Origin: Paracoccus endophyticus
GTDB taxonomy: Bacteria; Pseudomonadota; Alphaproteobacteria; Rhodobacterales; Rhodobacteraceae
Assembly: GCF_003286075.1 (NCBI RefSeq)
Contig: NZ_QLUV01000001.1
Coordinates: forward strand, 707,150 to 771,149
DNA length: 64,000 nt
Direction: 5' to 3'
A program made the translations under genes and the position numbers. This document shows, one piece after another, positions 17,798 through 27,714 of this stretch. Position 1 is the first letter of the stretch; each line of letters opens with the position of its first letter. Below the pieces are notes generated by a model. That model was not told the origin of the DNA, did not search any database, and saw only the letters and a list, made by a program, of their open reading frames with translations.

Positions 17798-20324
17798 TGA
17801 CGATCCGTCCCGGCACGACGATCAGCTTTTTCGGCGGCTGGTGGTTGAGGAACCGCTGCACCGTCTCGTCGGCAAGGACCATCGCCTCGACCTCGGGCGC
17901 GGCCATGTCGCGCGGAACGGTGATTTCGGCCCGGCGCTTGCCGTTGATCTGGATGGGCAGCGTCACCGCGTCGCTGACCAGCGCGGCCGGGTCGGCCTGG
18001 GGCCAGGGCGCGTCCACGACCATGCCGGCGCCGCCCGCCATCGCCCAGACATCCTCGGCCAGGTGCGGCACCATCGGGGCCATCAGCTGCGCCATCAGCC
18101 GCAGCACCGCGCGGCGCGGCTCGCCCGACGCGGGCGATTTCGCCAGCGCGTTGGCCAGCTCGTACAGCTTGGCGACGGCCTTGTTGAAGGCGAAGCCGTC
18201 GATCGCGCGCGTCACCTCGTCGATGGCGCGGTGGGCGGCCCGCGTCAGGTCGGGGTCGTCCGCGGCCGCGTCGCCCTGGGCGCCGGCCTCGGCCAGCCGC
18301 CAGACGCGGGCCAGGAACTTGGCCGCGGCCTCGGCCCCGGCGGCGGTCCATTCCACGTCGCGCTCGGGCGGGCTGTCGGACAGCATGAACCAGCGCGCGG
18401 TGTCGGCGCCGAAGGTCGAGACGATGTTCACCGGGTCCACGACGTTCTTCTTAGACTTGGACATCTTGGCCGAGGGGATGATCTGGACCGGGGTGCCGTC
18501 GGCCAGCTTTCCGTCGGTCACGTCCTCGGGCAGGTGATAGACCGGCCGGCCCCGGTCGTCGCGGGTCAGATAGATCTCATGCGTCACCATGCCTTGCGTG
18601 AACAGGGCGTTGAACGGCTCCCTCGCCGTGTCGGGCAGGTGCCCCGTCCTGACCATCGCACGGGCGAAAAAGCGGGAATACAGCAGGTGCAGGATCGCGT
18701 GCTCGATGCCGCCGATATACTGGTCCACGTTCATCCAGTAGTCGGCGTCCTCGCGCACCGTGGGCGTCGGCGCGTGGGGCGCGGTGAAGCGCGCGTAATA
18801 CCAGGACGAATCGACGAACGTGTCCATGGTGTCGGTTTCCCGCCGGGCCTGTCCGCCGCAGTTCGGGCAGCGGGCCTGCCGCCAGGTCGGGTGGCGGTCC
18901 AGCGGGTTGCCCGGCACGTCGAAGCTGACGTCGGCCGGCAGCAGGACCGGCAGGTTCTGCTTGGCCTCGGGCACCGTGCCGCAGGCCTCGCAATGAACGA
19001 CCGGGATCGGGCAGCCCCAGTAACGCTGGCGCGAGATGCCCCAGTCGCGCAGGCGGTATTTCGTGACACCCTCGCCATAGCCCGCGGCCTCGGCATGGGC
19101 GATGGCGGCGTCCACCGCCGCCTCTCCGGTCTGGTCGCGCTCGCCCGCGAAGCCGCGCACATAGCGGACCGGCTCGGACTTGGTCGGCACGAAGGGGGCG
19201 GCTGCGACCAGCGCGTCGGCCTGGCCCGCGTCCATCCCCGGCAGGCCGAAGGTCGCGCGGATCGGCAGCCCGTATTTCACCGCGAAATCATGGTCGCGCT
19301 GGTCGTGCGCGGGGCTGCCGAAGATGGCGCCGGTGCCGTAATCCATCAGAACGAAGTTCGCGATCCAGACCGGCAGCTCCCACGCGGGGTCCAGCGGGTG
19401 GCGGACGCGGATGCCGGTGTCCAGGCCCAGCTTCTCGGCCGTCTCCAGCGCCTCCTCGGAGGTGCCGAGCTTGCGCGCCTCGGCGGCAAAGGCCGCGATG
19501 CGCGGGTCGGCCTCCAGCGATCTCGCCAGCGGGTGGTCCGGGCTGATCGCGACGAAGCTCGCGCCCATCAGCGTGTCGGGCCGGGTGGTGTAGACCTCGA
19601 TCTGCGCAAATCCGGGCGCGTTCACGGTGTCAAAGCGGAACTGCAGCCCGCGCGACCGGCCGATCCAGTTGGCCTGCATCAGCCGGACCTTGTCCGGCCA
19701 GCCGGTCAGGCCGTCCAGCGCGCCCAGCAGCTCGTCCGAGTAATCCGAGATGCGGAAGAACCATTGCGTCAGCTCGCGCCGTTCCACCGGGGCGTTGGAC
19801 CGCCAGCCCCTGCCGTCGATCACCTGCTCGTTGGCCAGCACCGTCCTGTCCACCGGGTCCCAGTTGACCACGGCGGCCTTGCGATAGATCAGCCCGGCGT
19901 CCAGCATGTCCAGAAACAGCGACTGCTGCTGGGTGACGTAATCGTCGTCGCAGGTGGCGAATTCGCGCGTCCAGTCGATCGACAGGCCCAGCGGCTTGAG
20001 CTGGCCGCGCATCGTGGCGATATTGCCATAGGTCCAGTCGCGCGGGTGGCCGCCCTGTTCCATCGCCGCGTTTTCCGCCGGCATCCCGAACGCGTCCCAG
20101 CCCATCGGGTGCAGCACGTTGAACCCCTGCGCGCGCTTGGTGCGCGCCACCACGTCGCCCATGGTATAGTTGCGCACATGGCCCATGTGGATGCGCCCGC
20201 TGGGATAGGGGAACATCTCGAGCACATAGTATTTCGGTCGCGCGTCGCGCGTCGCCCGAAAGCTGGCGGCGCGGTCCCAGGCCTGTTGCCAGTGCGGTTC
20301 GCGTGTCGCGGGATCGTAGGGCAT
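17784..20324 (-). CDS. leuS: Leucyl-tRNA synthetase
   Basis: 846 aa class I synthetase charging tRNA-Leu. The HIGH-type motif is [14 protein letters not shown] near residue 45. The editing CP1 domain includes [13 protein letters not shown], and the KMSKS loop is [16 protein letters not shown]. The C-terminal anticodon-binding and LeuRS-specific domains are complete. A zinc-binding segment CEACGT...CPNCGG is present. Lies 94 nt downstream of a DUF3576 lipoprotein gene and upstream of lptE. Confidence 0.98.
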   Translation of the reverse strand: MPYDPATREPHWQQAWDRAASFRATRDARPKYYVLEMFPYPSGRIHMGHVRNYTMGDVVARTKRAQGFNVLHPMGWDAFGMPAENAAMEQGGHPRDWTYGNIATMRGQLKPLGLSIDWTREFATCDDDYVTQQQSLFLDMLDAGLIYRKAAVVNWDPVDRTVLANEQVIDGRGWRSNAPVERRELTQWFFRISDYSDELLGALDGLTGWPDKVRLMQANWIGRSRGLQFRFDTVNAPGFAQIEVYTTRPDTLMGASFVAISPDHPLARSLEADPRIAAFAAEARKLGTSEEALETAEKLGLDTGIRVRHPLDPAWELPVWIANFVLMDYGTGAIFGSPAHDQRDHDFAVKYGLPIRATFGLPGMDAGQADALVAAAPFVPTKSEPVRYVRGFAGERDQTGEAAVDAAIAHAEAAGYGEGVTKYRLRDWGISRQRYWGCPIPVVHCEACGTVPEAKQNLPVLLPADVSFDVPGNPLDRHPTWRQARCPNCGGQARRETDTMDTFVDSSWYYARFTAPHAPTPTVREDADYWMNVDQYIGGIEHAILHLLYSRFFARAMVRTGHLPDTAREPFNALFTQGMVTHEIYLTRDDRGRPVYHLPEDVTDGKLADGTPVQIIPSAKMSKSKKNVVDPVNIVSTFGADTARWFMLSDSPPERDVEWTAAGAEAAAKFLARVWRLAEAGAQGDAAADDPDLTRAAHRAIDEVTRAIDGFAFNKAVAKLYELANALAKSPASGEPRRAVLRLMAQLMAPMVPHLAEDVWAMAGGAGMVVDAPWPQADPAALVSDAVTLPIQINGKRRAEITVPRDMAAPEVEAMVLADETVQRFLNHQPPKKLIVVPGRIVNVVA

Positions 20325-20418
20325 GGCAGGTCTCCGGGCGGCGGTTGCCCGGCGGGTTTATCTGCCCGGCCCCCGCAGGTCCAGATCGTGCGCCGGGGGG
20401 CGGCCTTGCGGGGCCGCG

Positions 20419-20922
20419 CTACAGCCTGCCGTCGCGGACGCGCAGCTGGCGCGCGCGGGTCAGGATCGCATCCTCGACCGCGCGCACGGTGTCGGGGGCG
20501 ACGGCCGCGCCGCCCGCACCCTGCAACGACAGCTTCAGGCTGCGCGCGTCCAGCGCCGGATCGCTGACCTTGACCGTCGCGCGATAGGCGCGCCCGCCGC
20601 CCGGGGGCGTGCCATAGCCGGTCACGATCACCCCCGTGAACGGGTCGATCGTCTGGATGGGCAGGAAATCCAGCACGTCCAGGCTGGCGTTCCACAGATA
20701 GCGGTTCACCGCCACGGCGCGGTTGGGGTCCTCGCGGTTGGAAAACAGGTCCCAGATCGTGGACTGGCGCGGCTGGGCGGCCTCTCTGGCCTGGTGGTCG
20801 GACGCGGGCAGCCCCAGCGGGCCGCGCTGGCCGCCGCCGCAGGCCGCCAGCGCCACCGTCAGGGACAGGACCGCCGCAAGGCGCAGCGGATGGCGGAACG
20901 GCGGGGCGGCGCGAACGGTCAT
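20419..20922 (-). CDS. DUF3576 lipoprotein
   Basis: 167 aa. A signal sequence ends in lipobox VALAACGGG, so it is a membrane-anchored lipoprotein. The body matches DUF3576: NRYLWNASLDVLDFLPIQT, IDPFTGVIVTGYG and DPALDARSLKLSL. Function unknown, although it regularly precedes leuS-lptE in this group. That suggests a link to envelope assembly, given LptE next door; this is an inference. Confidence 0.88.
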   Translation of the reverse strand: MTVRAAPPFRHPLRLAAVLSLTVALAACGGGQRGPLGLPASDHQAREAAQPRQSTIWDLFSNREDPNRAVAVNRYLWNASLDVLDFLPIQTIDPFTGVIVTGYGTPPGGGRAYRATVKVSDPALDARSLKLSLQGAGGAAVAPDTVRAVEDAILTRARQLRVRDGRL

Positions 20923-21255
20923 GGCAGGATCATCCCGGAGGGCCCCTGCGGCGGGGCGTTGCGGCCAGCCTTAGCCGGTTTGCCTGCGGGGCGACAAGCT
21001 CTTGTGCGCCCCGCCGCGCGGGCCGGGCCAAGGGGGCGGGGCCACGGGACGGGGTCCCGGGCGGCGGCCCTGTCGGGGGGTCTGGCGCGGGGTCGCGGTC
21101 CTGCAACGGACTGTGGCGCTTGTGCATCACGGAACGGCCCAAGTGGCTGGCATCGGGGCCATTTCGTTGCATTGCGGGGGTGAACGGGCGACAGCTAGCG
21201 CCATACCCAGCCCGCAAGGCCGGGTTGGGGACATAGAGAGACAAGAGGGAAAGCC
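20923..21255. promoter_or_regulatory. 333-bp divergent upstream region of the porin gene
   Basis: Carries the porin promoter and a long leader; no -35/-10 pair is convincing. Directly upstream of the ribosome-binding site (GAGGGAAAG, about 21244-21252) there is a 5' hairpin at 21206-21229. Its 9-bp stem CCCAGCCCG/CGGGTTGGG includes one G-U pair and closes a 6-nt loop. It could stabilise the abundant porin mRNA or control its translation. Confidence 0.45.
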
Positions 21256-22338
21256 ATGAAAAAGGTTCTTTTCGCCACCAGTGCGCTGGTCGCCCTGTCG
21301 GGTGCCGCCTACGCCGAAGTCGCGGTCACCGGCGATGGCCGGATGGGTATCGTGTACGACGGCGAGGACATGCAGTTCTCCAGCCGCGCCCGCGCCAAGT
21401 TCAACCTGACCGGCGAAACCGATTCGGGCCTGTCGTTCGGCGGTGCGTTCCGCGTTGACGAAGAAAACTACTCGGCCAACCCGGACGGCCGCTCGGCTGC
21501 CCACGGGACCGATGGATTCGTCTTCATCTCGGGGACCTTCGGCAAGCTGTCGATGGGCGACGTCGTCTCGGCGGCCGAAGCCGCGATCGGCGACCTGACC
21601 GAAATGGGCTATACCAACGGCGAATTCGCCGGCAACCCGGAAGAGATCGACTATCTGACCGGCGACGGCGAGAACGAAAACCAGGGCCCGACCGCCCTGT
21701 ACGAGTACACCTTCCAGGGCGTGAAGCTGTTCGCGTCCATGTCGGACGGATCGCGTCGCGATTGTGGCCCTTCCTATGTCATCGCCGGCGACCTGTCCTG
21801 CTACAACGACCTTGGTCTGGACCCCGTGACCGGCGAGCCCATCGAAGACGATGATGACGACACCGACGTCGCCTTCTCGCTGGCCGCGGCCTATGAGATG
21901 AGTGGCTACAACGTCGGCCTGGCGTATTCGGAGAACGGCGACGGCAGTGAAATCGTCCTGGGTGGTAGCGGCTCGATCGGCGAGTTCAAGATCAAGGCCT
22001 TCTACGCCGACTACGACGACCGCAGCCGGGGTTCGCTTGGCGAACTGGTGTTCGAAGACACTGCGGGCGCGTTCGACGTCGACTACGACAAAGCCTATGG
22101 CGCTTCGGTCGAATACGCGATGGCCAACGGCATCGGCCTGCAGGCGCTGTGGATCACCCGCGAAGTCGTGATCGAGGAAGCCTTTGCTGACGAGTTCGAC
22201 GACACCTACAACGCTTATGGCGTCGGTGCGTCCTATGACCTGGGCAGCGGTGCGATCCTGGCCGGTTCGATCATCAAGAACGAGATCTACCCGGAAAACG
22301 AGACCCGTGCCGACATGGGTATCAAGTTCAGCTTCTGA
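21256..22338 (+). CDS. Outer-membrane porin
   Basis: 360 aa. Signal peptide MKKVLFATSALVALSGAAYA precedes EVAVTGDGRMGIVYDG, the first strand. The mature chain is acidic, with alternating beta-strand pattern, ends in the aromatic MGIKFSF required for outer-membrane insertion, and resembles the 16-stranded general porins of Rhodobacter/Paracoccus. A strongly acidic loop (EDDDDDTDVAF) is probably an extracellular or constriction loop. Third-position codon choice differs a little from neighbours (more AAC/GAA/GGT), as expected for a highly expressed gene. An intrinsic terminator follows. Confidence 0.95.
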   Translation: MKKVLFATSALVALSGAAYAEVAVTGDGRMGIVYDGEDMQFSSRARAKFNLTGETDSGLSFGGAFRVDEENYSANPDGRSAAHGTDGFVFISGTFGKLSMGDVVSAAEAAIGDLTEMGYTNGEFAGNPEEIDYLTGDGENENQGPTALYEYTFQGVKLFASMSDGSRRDCGPSYVIAGDLSCYNDLGLDPVTGEPIEDDDDDTDVAFSLAAAYEMSGYNVGLAYSENGDGSEIVLGGSGSIGEFKIKAFYADYDDRSRGSLGELVFEDTAGAFDVDYDKAYGASVEYAMANGIGLQALWITREVVIEEAFADEFDDTYNAYGVGASYDLGSGAILAGSIIKNEIYPENETRADMGIKFSF

Positions 22339-22366
22339 TCCCTTCGGATCGACGGCAGACGGAATC

Positions 22367-22391
22367 GAGCGGGCCTTGCGCCCGCTCTTTT
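22367..22391 (+). terminator. Intrinsic terminator of the porin gene
   Basis: 7-bp GC stem GAGCGGG/CCCGCTC, 7-nt loop, then TTTT, starting 29 nt after the porin stop. Confidence 0.9.
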
Positions 22392-22452
22392 CATTTGCGA
22401 CCCCGCGTGAAAGGGCCGCGGCGGGCGGCCGGCCGGAAGACGGAGGCAGCCG

Positions 22453-23115
22453 ATGGGACTGGCAGAGATCCGCGCGCGCATCGCGCAGGCCGAGGCGGCC
22501 GCCGGGCGGCCGGCGGGCTGCGTCACGCTGATCGCCGTCAGCAAGACGCAGCCGGCGGACCGGGTGGACGACGTGCTGGCGCAGGGGCAACGCGTCTTCG
22601 GCGAAAACTATGTGCAAGAGGCGCAGGCCCGCTGGACCGACCGGCGCGCGCGCCACCCCGACGTGGCGCTGCACATGATCGGCCCCTTGCAGTCGAACAA
22701 GGCGCGCCTCGCCGCCGGGTTCTTCGACGCGATCCACAGCCTGGACCGCCCGTCCCTGGCCCGCCGCCTGGCGCAGCTCGGCGACGAGACCGGCGCGCTG
22801 CCCGCGCTGTTCGTGCAGGTTAACACCGGGGCCGAGCCGCAAAAGGCGGGCGTCCTGCCCGACCAGGCGGACGCCTTTGTCGCAGAATGCCGCCGGATGG
22901 GGCTGCCGCTTGCGGGTGCGATGTGCATCCCCCCGGACGCGGACGATCCGGTCCGGCATTTCCGCCTGCTGCGCGCCCTTGCCGAACGGAATGGGCTGGC
23001 CGGCCTGTCGATGGGGATGAGCGCCGATTTCGAGCGCGCGATTGCCGAGGGCGCGACGCATGTCAGGGTCGGCAGCGCGATCTTTGGCGCGCGCGAGGCC
23101 CGGGCTCAGGCCTAG
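22453..23115 (+). CDS. yggS: YggS/PLPBP-family pyridoxal-phosphate homeostasis protein
   Basis: 220 aa single-domain PLP-binding TIM barrel. The PLP lysine lies in LIAVSKTQPADRV; FGENYVQEAQ, HMIGPLQSNKARL, FVQVNTG and the phosphate-binding LSMGMSADFERAIAEGATHVR/VGSAIFG are all present. The family has no known catalytic reaction and buffers free PLP in the cytoplasm. Convergent with the PAS-protein gene. Confidence 0.95.
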   Translation: MGLAEIRARIAQAEAAAGRPAGCVTLIAVSKTQPADRVDDVLAQGQRVFGENYVQEAQARWTDRRARHPDVALHMIGPLQSNKARLAAGFFDAIHSLDRPSLARRLAQLGDETGALPALFVQVNTGAEPQKAGVLPDQADAFVAECRRMGLPLAGAMCIPPDADDPVRHFRLLRALAERNGLAGLSMGMSADFERAIAEGATHVRVGSAIFGAREARAQA

Positions 23116-23188
23116 GCCGGGGCCCAGACCGCCGCCGCCGCGGGGCCGCGCGGGCGTCGTCGTCGCGCCTTGTCGATGGCCCGGCCGA

Positions 23189-24820
23189 TCAGGCCGCGCC
23201 CGCTGCCACGCCCTGCGCCTCGCGCACCGTCTGAACGGACGGGGGTGGCGCGGGCAGGGCACGCGCCGGGGCGTCCGCGATTCCGGCCGTTGGCTCGGCC
23301 TGCGGCAGGGGGTCGTCGAACATCACCATGCGGCGCGCGCCCGACAGCGCCCGCACCGTCCAGGTCAGCAGCCCGCCGCCAGGGGCGGACATGGCGCCGC
23401 GCGGCGCGCCCTCGCGGCTGGCGTCCGCCAGGGCCTTGCGCAGCCCGTCAAAGCCCGTGCCCTCGCCTGCCGCGCGGCGCCACAGCTCCTGATGGCCGCG
23501 CAGGGTCGAGGGCTGGCCCTCGCCCCACAGCCGGGCATAGGCGCGATTCGCGCTGATCAGCCGTCCGTCCGCGTCGAACACCGCCAGCGCGTTGCTGACC
23601 GTGTCCAGCACCTCGGCGCCCAGGGACAGCTCGGCGCGAAAGCGGCGCGTCAGCGCCATTTCCGAGGTGATGTCCTCGAACAAAAAGGCGATGGCCCCGT
23701 CGGGATGCGGGCGGCCGGTCACCCGATAGGTCTGCCCGCCCGGCAGGTTCCACGTCTCGACATGGTGGCCGCTGGCGGCCGCGGCCTCCAGCGTGGCCAT
23801 CATGGTGCGCCAGCTGCGATAGTCCTTGGGCTCGGGCGCCATCCGCGCCTCGCGCAGCGCATCCAGCACCGCATAAAGGGTCGGACGGGCGGTCAGGAAG
23901 CCGGTGGACAGGCCCGTCAGGTCGATCAGCGCCGGGTTGAACAACTGCAACCGCCGGTCCCGGTCGAAGATGGCAAGCCCCGTGGGCAGGTCGGCAAAGG
24001 TCTTGGTCAGCGTCTGGACGAACTCGCGCAGGCTGCGTTCGGCGCGCACGGCATCGTCGGCAGGAACGGCGAAGATCATCCGGTGACTGTCGGCGGACCG
24101 GACGTGGCAGTCATACCAGCGCACCCGGTCGTCGATGCGGATGCTGGCGCGGCGCGGCGACAGCGGCTCGGCGGTGCCGACCTCGATCAGGCGCGGCATG
24201 GGCCAGCGCACCTCGCCGTCGGCCTGCGTCTCGACCTCGTGCAGATAGGCGGCGTTGGCCCAGGTGACCGCGCCGTCGGGATCCTCGCGCCAGATCAGGA
24301 CCGGGGCGTGATCCATCGATTCGCGCAGGACGGCCAGTTCCTCCTCCATCGCGGCGAGGGACTGCGCGTCGATGACGATGCCCGCGTTCTCGGCCGCCGG
24401 ATCGACGATCGTCAGGCGCAGCACGCCCGCCCCCAGATCCTCGACCCCAAGGCTGAGCGTGGCGGCGCCGAGGCCCCCCTTGCCCCGCACCTGCACCCGG
24501 CCGTCGTCGCGGGCGCGGGCGATCACCGCCTGGGGGTCGTCGAACCGCTGACCCAGCCACGCCGACAGCCGCTGCCAGTCGCTGTCGCCCGGCAGCGTCG
24601 CCAGCAGGGCGCGGGCCGGAGCGGTCGCGTCGATGACATGGCCGTCGCGCAGCAGCAGGCACAGCGGTTCGGCCTGCGGGTCGGGACCGGCGCGCCGCCC
24701 GGCCCGCCGGCCCCGCAAGGCATCCAGCAGCGGATCGACCAGGCGCATGGCGATCAGCGCCAGCAGGACCGACAGCGTTGCCGCCAGCAGCGCCATCCCC
24801 ATCGTCACGGTTGCCGACAT
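23189..24820 (-). CDS. Membrane-anchored multi-PAS protein without a kinase domain
   Basis: 543 aa. One N-terminal membrane segment (MGMALLAATLSVLLALIAMR) is followed by a cytoplasmic chain of PAS-type sensor modules. They lie at about 170-270 (VLIWREDPDGAVTWANAAYL), 275-390 (FADLPTGLAIFDRDRRLQLF) and 395-500 (TVSNALAVFDADGRLISAN). The last two match PAS_7/PAS_4-like modules. No histidine-kinase, GGDEF, EAL or DNA-binding domain follows, so it cannot signal by itself. Lies 96 nt downstream of regB on the same strand, so co-transcription with the redox kinase is possible. Confidence 0.85.
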   Translation of the reverse strand: MSATVTMGMALLAATLSVLLALIAMRLVDPLLDALRGRRAGRRAGPDPQAEPLCLLLRDGHVIDATAPARALLATLPGDSDWQRLSAWLGQRFDDPQAVIARARDDGRVQVRGKGGLGAATLSLGVEDLGAGVLRLTIVDPAAENAGIVIDAQSLAAMEEELAVLRESMDHAPVLIWREDPDGAVTWANAAYLHEVETQADGEVRWPMPRLIEVGTAEPLSPRRASIRIDDRVRWYDCHVRSADSHRMIFAVPADDAVRAERSLREFVQTLTKTFADLPTGLAIFDRDRRLQLFNPALIDLTGLSTGFLTARPTLYAVLDALREARMAPEPKDYRSWRTMMATLEAAAASGHHVETWNLPGGQTYRVTGRPHPDGAIAFLFEDITSEMALTRRFRAELSLGAEVLDTVSNALAVFDADGRLISANRAYARLWGEGQPSTLRGHQELWRRAAGEGTGFDGLRKALADASREGAPRGAMSAPGGGLLTWTVRALSGARRMVMFDDPLPQAEPTAGIADAPARALPAPPPSVQTVREAQGVAAGAA

Positions 24821-24916
24821 CGCGTCCCCCCGGCCCGCGGGCGGCCTGCGCGCGGTTCACCCGTGCGGTACCACGGGCTTGCTTAAGACAGGGTTAACCG
24901 GCCTGGCCGATCCCTA

Positions 24917-26254
24917 TCAACCCTGGATTGAAGGATTGGTACCCAGCGCCGCCCGGTCGTCCCCGGTGATCGCGTCCATCGGCCAGGACACCGTCACCCG
25001 CGCCCCGCCGTCGTTCTGGAACGTGACGGTCGCACCCTGCCGTTCCAGCAGCGTGCGCGCGATGAACAGCCCCAGCCCCATGCCCTCGTAGGTGCCCGGC
25101 GCGCCCGAGCCGCCGCGCCGGGTGGTCAGGAACGGCTCGCCCAGACGGCCCAGCAGATGGGGCGGATAGCCCGGACCATCGTCCTGGATGGCCAGCACAA
25201 GGGTGTCGCCGCTGCTCTGGGCAGTCACCGTGACGGCGCCTGCGGCAAAATCGACGGCGTTCTGGATCAGGTTGCGCAGCCCGTGGATCGTTCCGGCGTC
25301 GCGCCGGACCGGCAGCGTTGCCAGCGGGCCCACATCGACGACGATGCGCTTGCCGCGGTCGCGGTGGGGGCCGGCCGCCTCGTCCAGCAGGGCGGCCAGG
25401 GGGGCGTGGCGCAGGTGCAGGTCGTCCTTTCCCGCGCGGCCCATGCTGCGCAGGATGTCGCGGCAGCGGTCCGCGGACTGGCGCAGCTGCGCCAGGTCGT
25501 CGGCCAGGCCCGGTCGCTCGGCGACGATGTCGTCCAGTTCCTCGGCCAGTTCGGCCGCGATCAGCTTGATGGTGGCAAGCGGGGTCCCCATCTCGTGCGC
25601 GGCGGCGGCGATGACGCCCCCCAGATGCTGCAGCCGCTGTTCGCGCGCCAGGGCCATTCCCGTGACCGCCAGCGCGTCCGAGGCCGCGGCCAGTTCGGAG
25701 GCGACGCGATGGGCGTAAAGGGCAAAGAACCCCCCGCCGATGATCAGCGCCAGGACATGCGCCATCGTCATCACGATCCCCGGCGACAGCGGCGCGTCGG
25801 CCGCCAGCCGCAGCGGCGCGTCATGCAGCGTCATCAGCAGGATCATCCCCGCCGTCACCACGCCCACGACCGCCGTCAACCGGGCGGGCAGGGCGGTGGC
25901 CGCGATGGTCAGGGGCGCCAGCACGAACAGCGCGAACGGGTTGCGGATGCCCTCGACCAGCGTCAGCAGGACGCCGACCTGCGCGGCGTCCAGGCAAAGC
26001 TGCGCGGTCGCCTGCGCGGGCGTGACGCGACCCGACCCGCGGCGCATCAGCCACAGGTTCAAGGCGGCGGACAGGCCCATCATCAGCAGGATCGGCCGCA
26101 GCGGCAACTCGACCCCCAGGACCAGCCCGCAGACCACGGCCGCGGCCTGTCCCGACAGGGCCACCCAGCGCAGCGCCACCAGCGTGCGCGCCCGGATCGG
26201 GTCGGGCAGGGCGCGCGCGCGTGCGGCAAACGGCGGATAGCTGGTCAGCGGCAT
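24917..26254 (-). CDS. regB: Redox-sensing membrane histidine kinase RegB/PrrB/ActS
   Basis: 445 aa. Six hydrophobic segments (residues about 25-185) form the membrane sensor, then a HisKA/HATPase kinase. The phospho-acceptor His220 lies in AAAAHEMGTPLATIKL, and the redox-active cysteine of RegB is conserved as Cys264 in ADRCRDILRSMG. ATP-binding motifs are IQDDGPGYP and GTYEGMGLGLFIARTLL. The quinone-contact segment reads EGIRNPFAL; the published RegB pattern is GGXXNPF, so the first Gly is Glu here. Divergent from senC-regA-hvrA by 74 bp, the arrangement known in Rhodobacter. It signals respiratory redox state to RegA. Confidence 0.96.
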   Translation of the reverse strand: MPLTSYPPFAARARALPDPIRARTLVALRWVALSGQAAAVVCGLVLGVELPLRPILLMMGLSAALNLWLMRRGSGRVTPAQATAQLCLDAAQVGVLLTLVEGIRNPFALFVLAPLTIAATALPARLTAVVGVVTAGMILLMTLHDAPLRLAADAPLSPGIVMTMAHVLALIIGGGFFALYAHRVASELAAASDALAVTGMALAREQRLQHLGGVIAAAAHEMGTPLATIKLIAAELAEELDDIVAERPGLADDLAQLRQSADRCRDILRSMGRAGKDDLHLRHAPLAALLDEAAGPHRDRGKRIVVDVGPLATLPVRRDAGTIHGLRNLIQNAVDFAAGAVTVTAQSSGDTLVLAIQDDGPGYPPHLLGRLGEPFLTTRRGGSGAPGTYEGMGLGLFIARTLLERQGATVTFQNDGGARVTVSWPMDAITGDDRAALGTNPSIQG

Positions 26255-26328
26255 CTGTGTCGCCTTGCGTTACCTGACCCTTGCTTGATAGCGACCGCCA
26301 ACACCGGCTTCAACGCGAGGGCGAGACG

Positions 26329-26952
26329 ATGACCCACCGGCGCATCATGTTCCTGGGAATGGCCGCGGCGGCACTGCTGTTGCTGATGGGATGGCTGTGG
26401 CTGAAACCCACGGGGGGCGACGCGTTCGCCCAGTGCCGGCGCGGCGCGGTGGCCGGGGGGGCGGGCGCGCTGGGGGCGCCGTTCACCCTCACCTCGGAAA
26501 CCGGAGAGCGGGTGACCGACGCGCAGGTCTTTGCCAAGCCCTCACTGCTTTACATGGGATACACGTTCTGCCCCGACGTCTGCCCCTTGGACAATGCCCG
26601 CAATGCGGCGGCCGTCGATCTGCTGGACGGAAAGGGGATCGAGGTGACGCCGGTCTTCATGACCGTCGATCCGCGCCGCGACACGCCCGAACAATTGGCC
26701 CAGTTCACCGACGCGATGCATCCGCGGATGATCGGGCTGACCGGGTCGGACGAGGAAATCCGTCAGGCCGCGAAAGCCTGGCGGTTCTATTTCAAGCTCA
26801 ACGACGAGACGGACAAGGAAAATTATCTGGTCGATCACATGACCACGACGTTCCTTGTCCTGCCGGGCCACGGCACGGTCGATTTCTTCGGCCGCGACGT
26901 GACGGCCGAGGAGATGGCCGATCGCGTTGCCTGTTTCGTCGAGCGGATGTGA
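26329..26952 (+). CDS. senC: SCO1/SenC/PrrC copper-binding thioredoxin-fold protein
   Basis: 207 aa. An N-terminal membrane anchor (IMFLGMAAAALLLLMGWLWL) places the thioredoxin-like domain in the periplasm. The copper ligands are in TFCPDVCPLDN (Cys81, Cys85), with His170 in YLVDHMTTTF. SCO proteins deliver copper to the CuA site of cytochrome oxidase, and PrrC is thought to feed oxidase state back to RegB. Start ATG 26329 has a GAGGGCGAG leader; an upstream TTG frame is rejected. First gene of senC-regA-hvrA. Confidence 0.96.
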   Translation: MTHRRIMFLGMAAAALLLLMGWLWLKPTGGDAFAQCRRGAVAGGAGALGAPFTLTSETGERVTDAQVFAKPSLLYMGYTFCPDVCPLDNARNAAAVDLLDGKGIEVTPVFMTVDPRRDTPEQLAQFTDAMHPRMIGLTGSDEEIRQAAKAWRFYFKLNDETDKENYLVDHMTTTFLVLPGHGTVDFFGRDVTAEEMADRVACFVERM

Positions 26953-27087
26953 CCGCGCCCTGAACCCCGGCTTTCGGGCCGAATGAACGCGGCGGGCGCA
27001 TTCGGGGTTCGGATCGATGCGGGGAATGGCGTTTGACGGGGTGCGGCAAATGGTCCTATGACCGCAGGGGCCAACAACGGAGTTGTC

Positions 27088-27642
27088 ATGTCCGACGATA
27101 TCGCCACCCGGATCGGCCCGGACCCTGCCCTGCTGCTGGTCGATGACGACGAGGTGTTCGTCGCGCGCCTGGCACGGGCCATGGAACGCCGGGGATTTCG
27201 CACCCGGGTCGCCACCAGTGTCGCGGGCGCGCTTGCGGCTGTCCAGGCCGATCCCCCTGCCTATGCGGTGATCGACCTGCGGCTCGAGGATGGCAGCGGG
27301 CTGGACGTCGTGGACGCATTGCGGGCACGGCGCGCCGATGCCCGCATCGTGGTGCTGACCGGGTATGGCGCGATTGCGACCGCGGTGGCGGCGGTCAAGA
27401 TGGGCGCCACCGACTATCTTTCGAAACCGGCCGATGCCGACGAGGTGACCAGCGCCCTTCTGGCCGCCGGGGGGGCATTGCCGCCCCCGCCCGAAAACCC
27501 CATGTCGGCGGACCGGGTGCGCTGGGAACATATTCAGCGCGTTTACGAACAATGCGACCGCAATGTCAGCGAAACGGCCCGGCGGTTGCATATGCACCGC
27601 CGCACATTGCAGCGCATTCTCGCAAAGCGCGGTCCGAAATAG
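27088..27642 (+). CDS. regA: Redox response regulator RegA/PrrA/ActR
   Basis: 184 aa. Receiver domain with ALLLVDDDEVF and phospho-acceptor Asp63 in AVIDLRLEDGSG, then a proline linker PPPPENPMSADRVRWEHIQR and a Fis-type helix-turn-helix NVSETARRLHMHRRTLQRIL. The linker and helix-turn-helix are near-identical to those I recall for Rhodobacter PrrA. It controls respiration, carbon and nitrogen fixation genes in relatives. ATG 27088 has GGAG at a good distance; an in-frame ATG at 27058 lacks a ribosome-binding site. Confidence 0.97.
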   Translation: MSDDIATRIGPDPALLLVDDDEVFVARLARAMERRGFRTRVATSVAGALAAVQADPPAYAVIDLRLEDGSGLDVVDALRARRADARIVVLTGYGAIATAVAAVKMGATDYLSKPADADEVTSALLAAGGALPPPPENPMSADRVRWEHIQRVYEQCDRNVSETARRLHMHRRTLQRILAKRGPK

Positions 27643-27714
27643 ATTGATCCATTGCACAGGGCCCTTTTCTCTGCGATGAATGGGACAGAGAATGTCTTCA
27701 AGGGAAAACCTGTA

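Noticed and set aside
17655..20567. 970-codon open frame on the plus strand
   Set aside because: Antisense to leuS; open only because of very high GC content.
26255..26328. RegA or FnrL operator between regB and senC
   Set aside because: Only a single TTGAT half-site and no clear RegA-type pattern, so not called.
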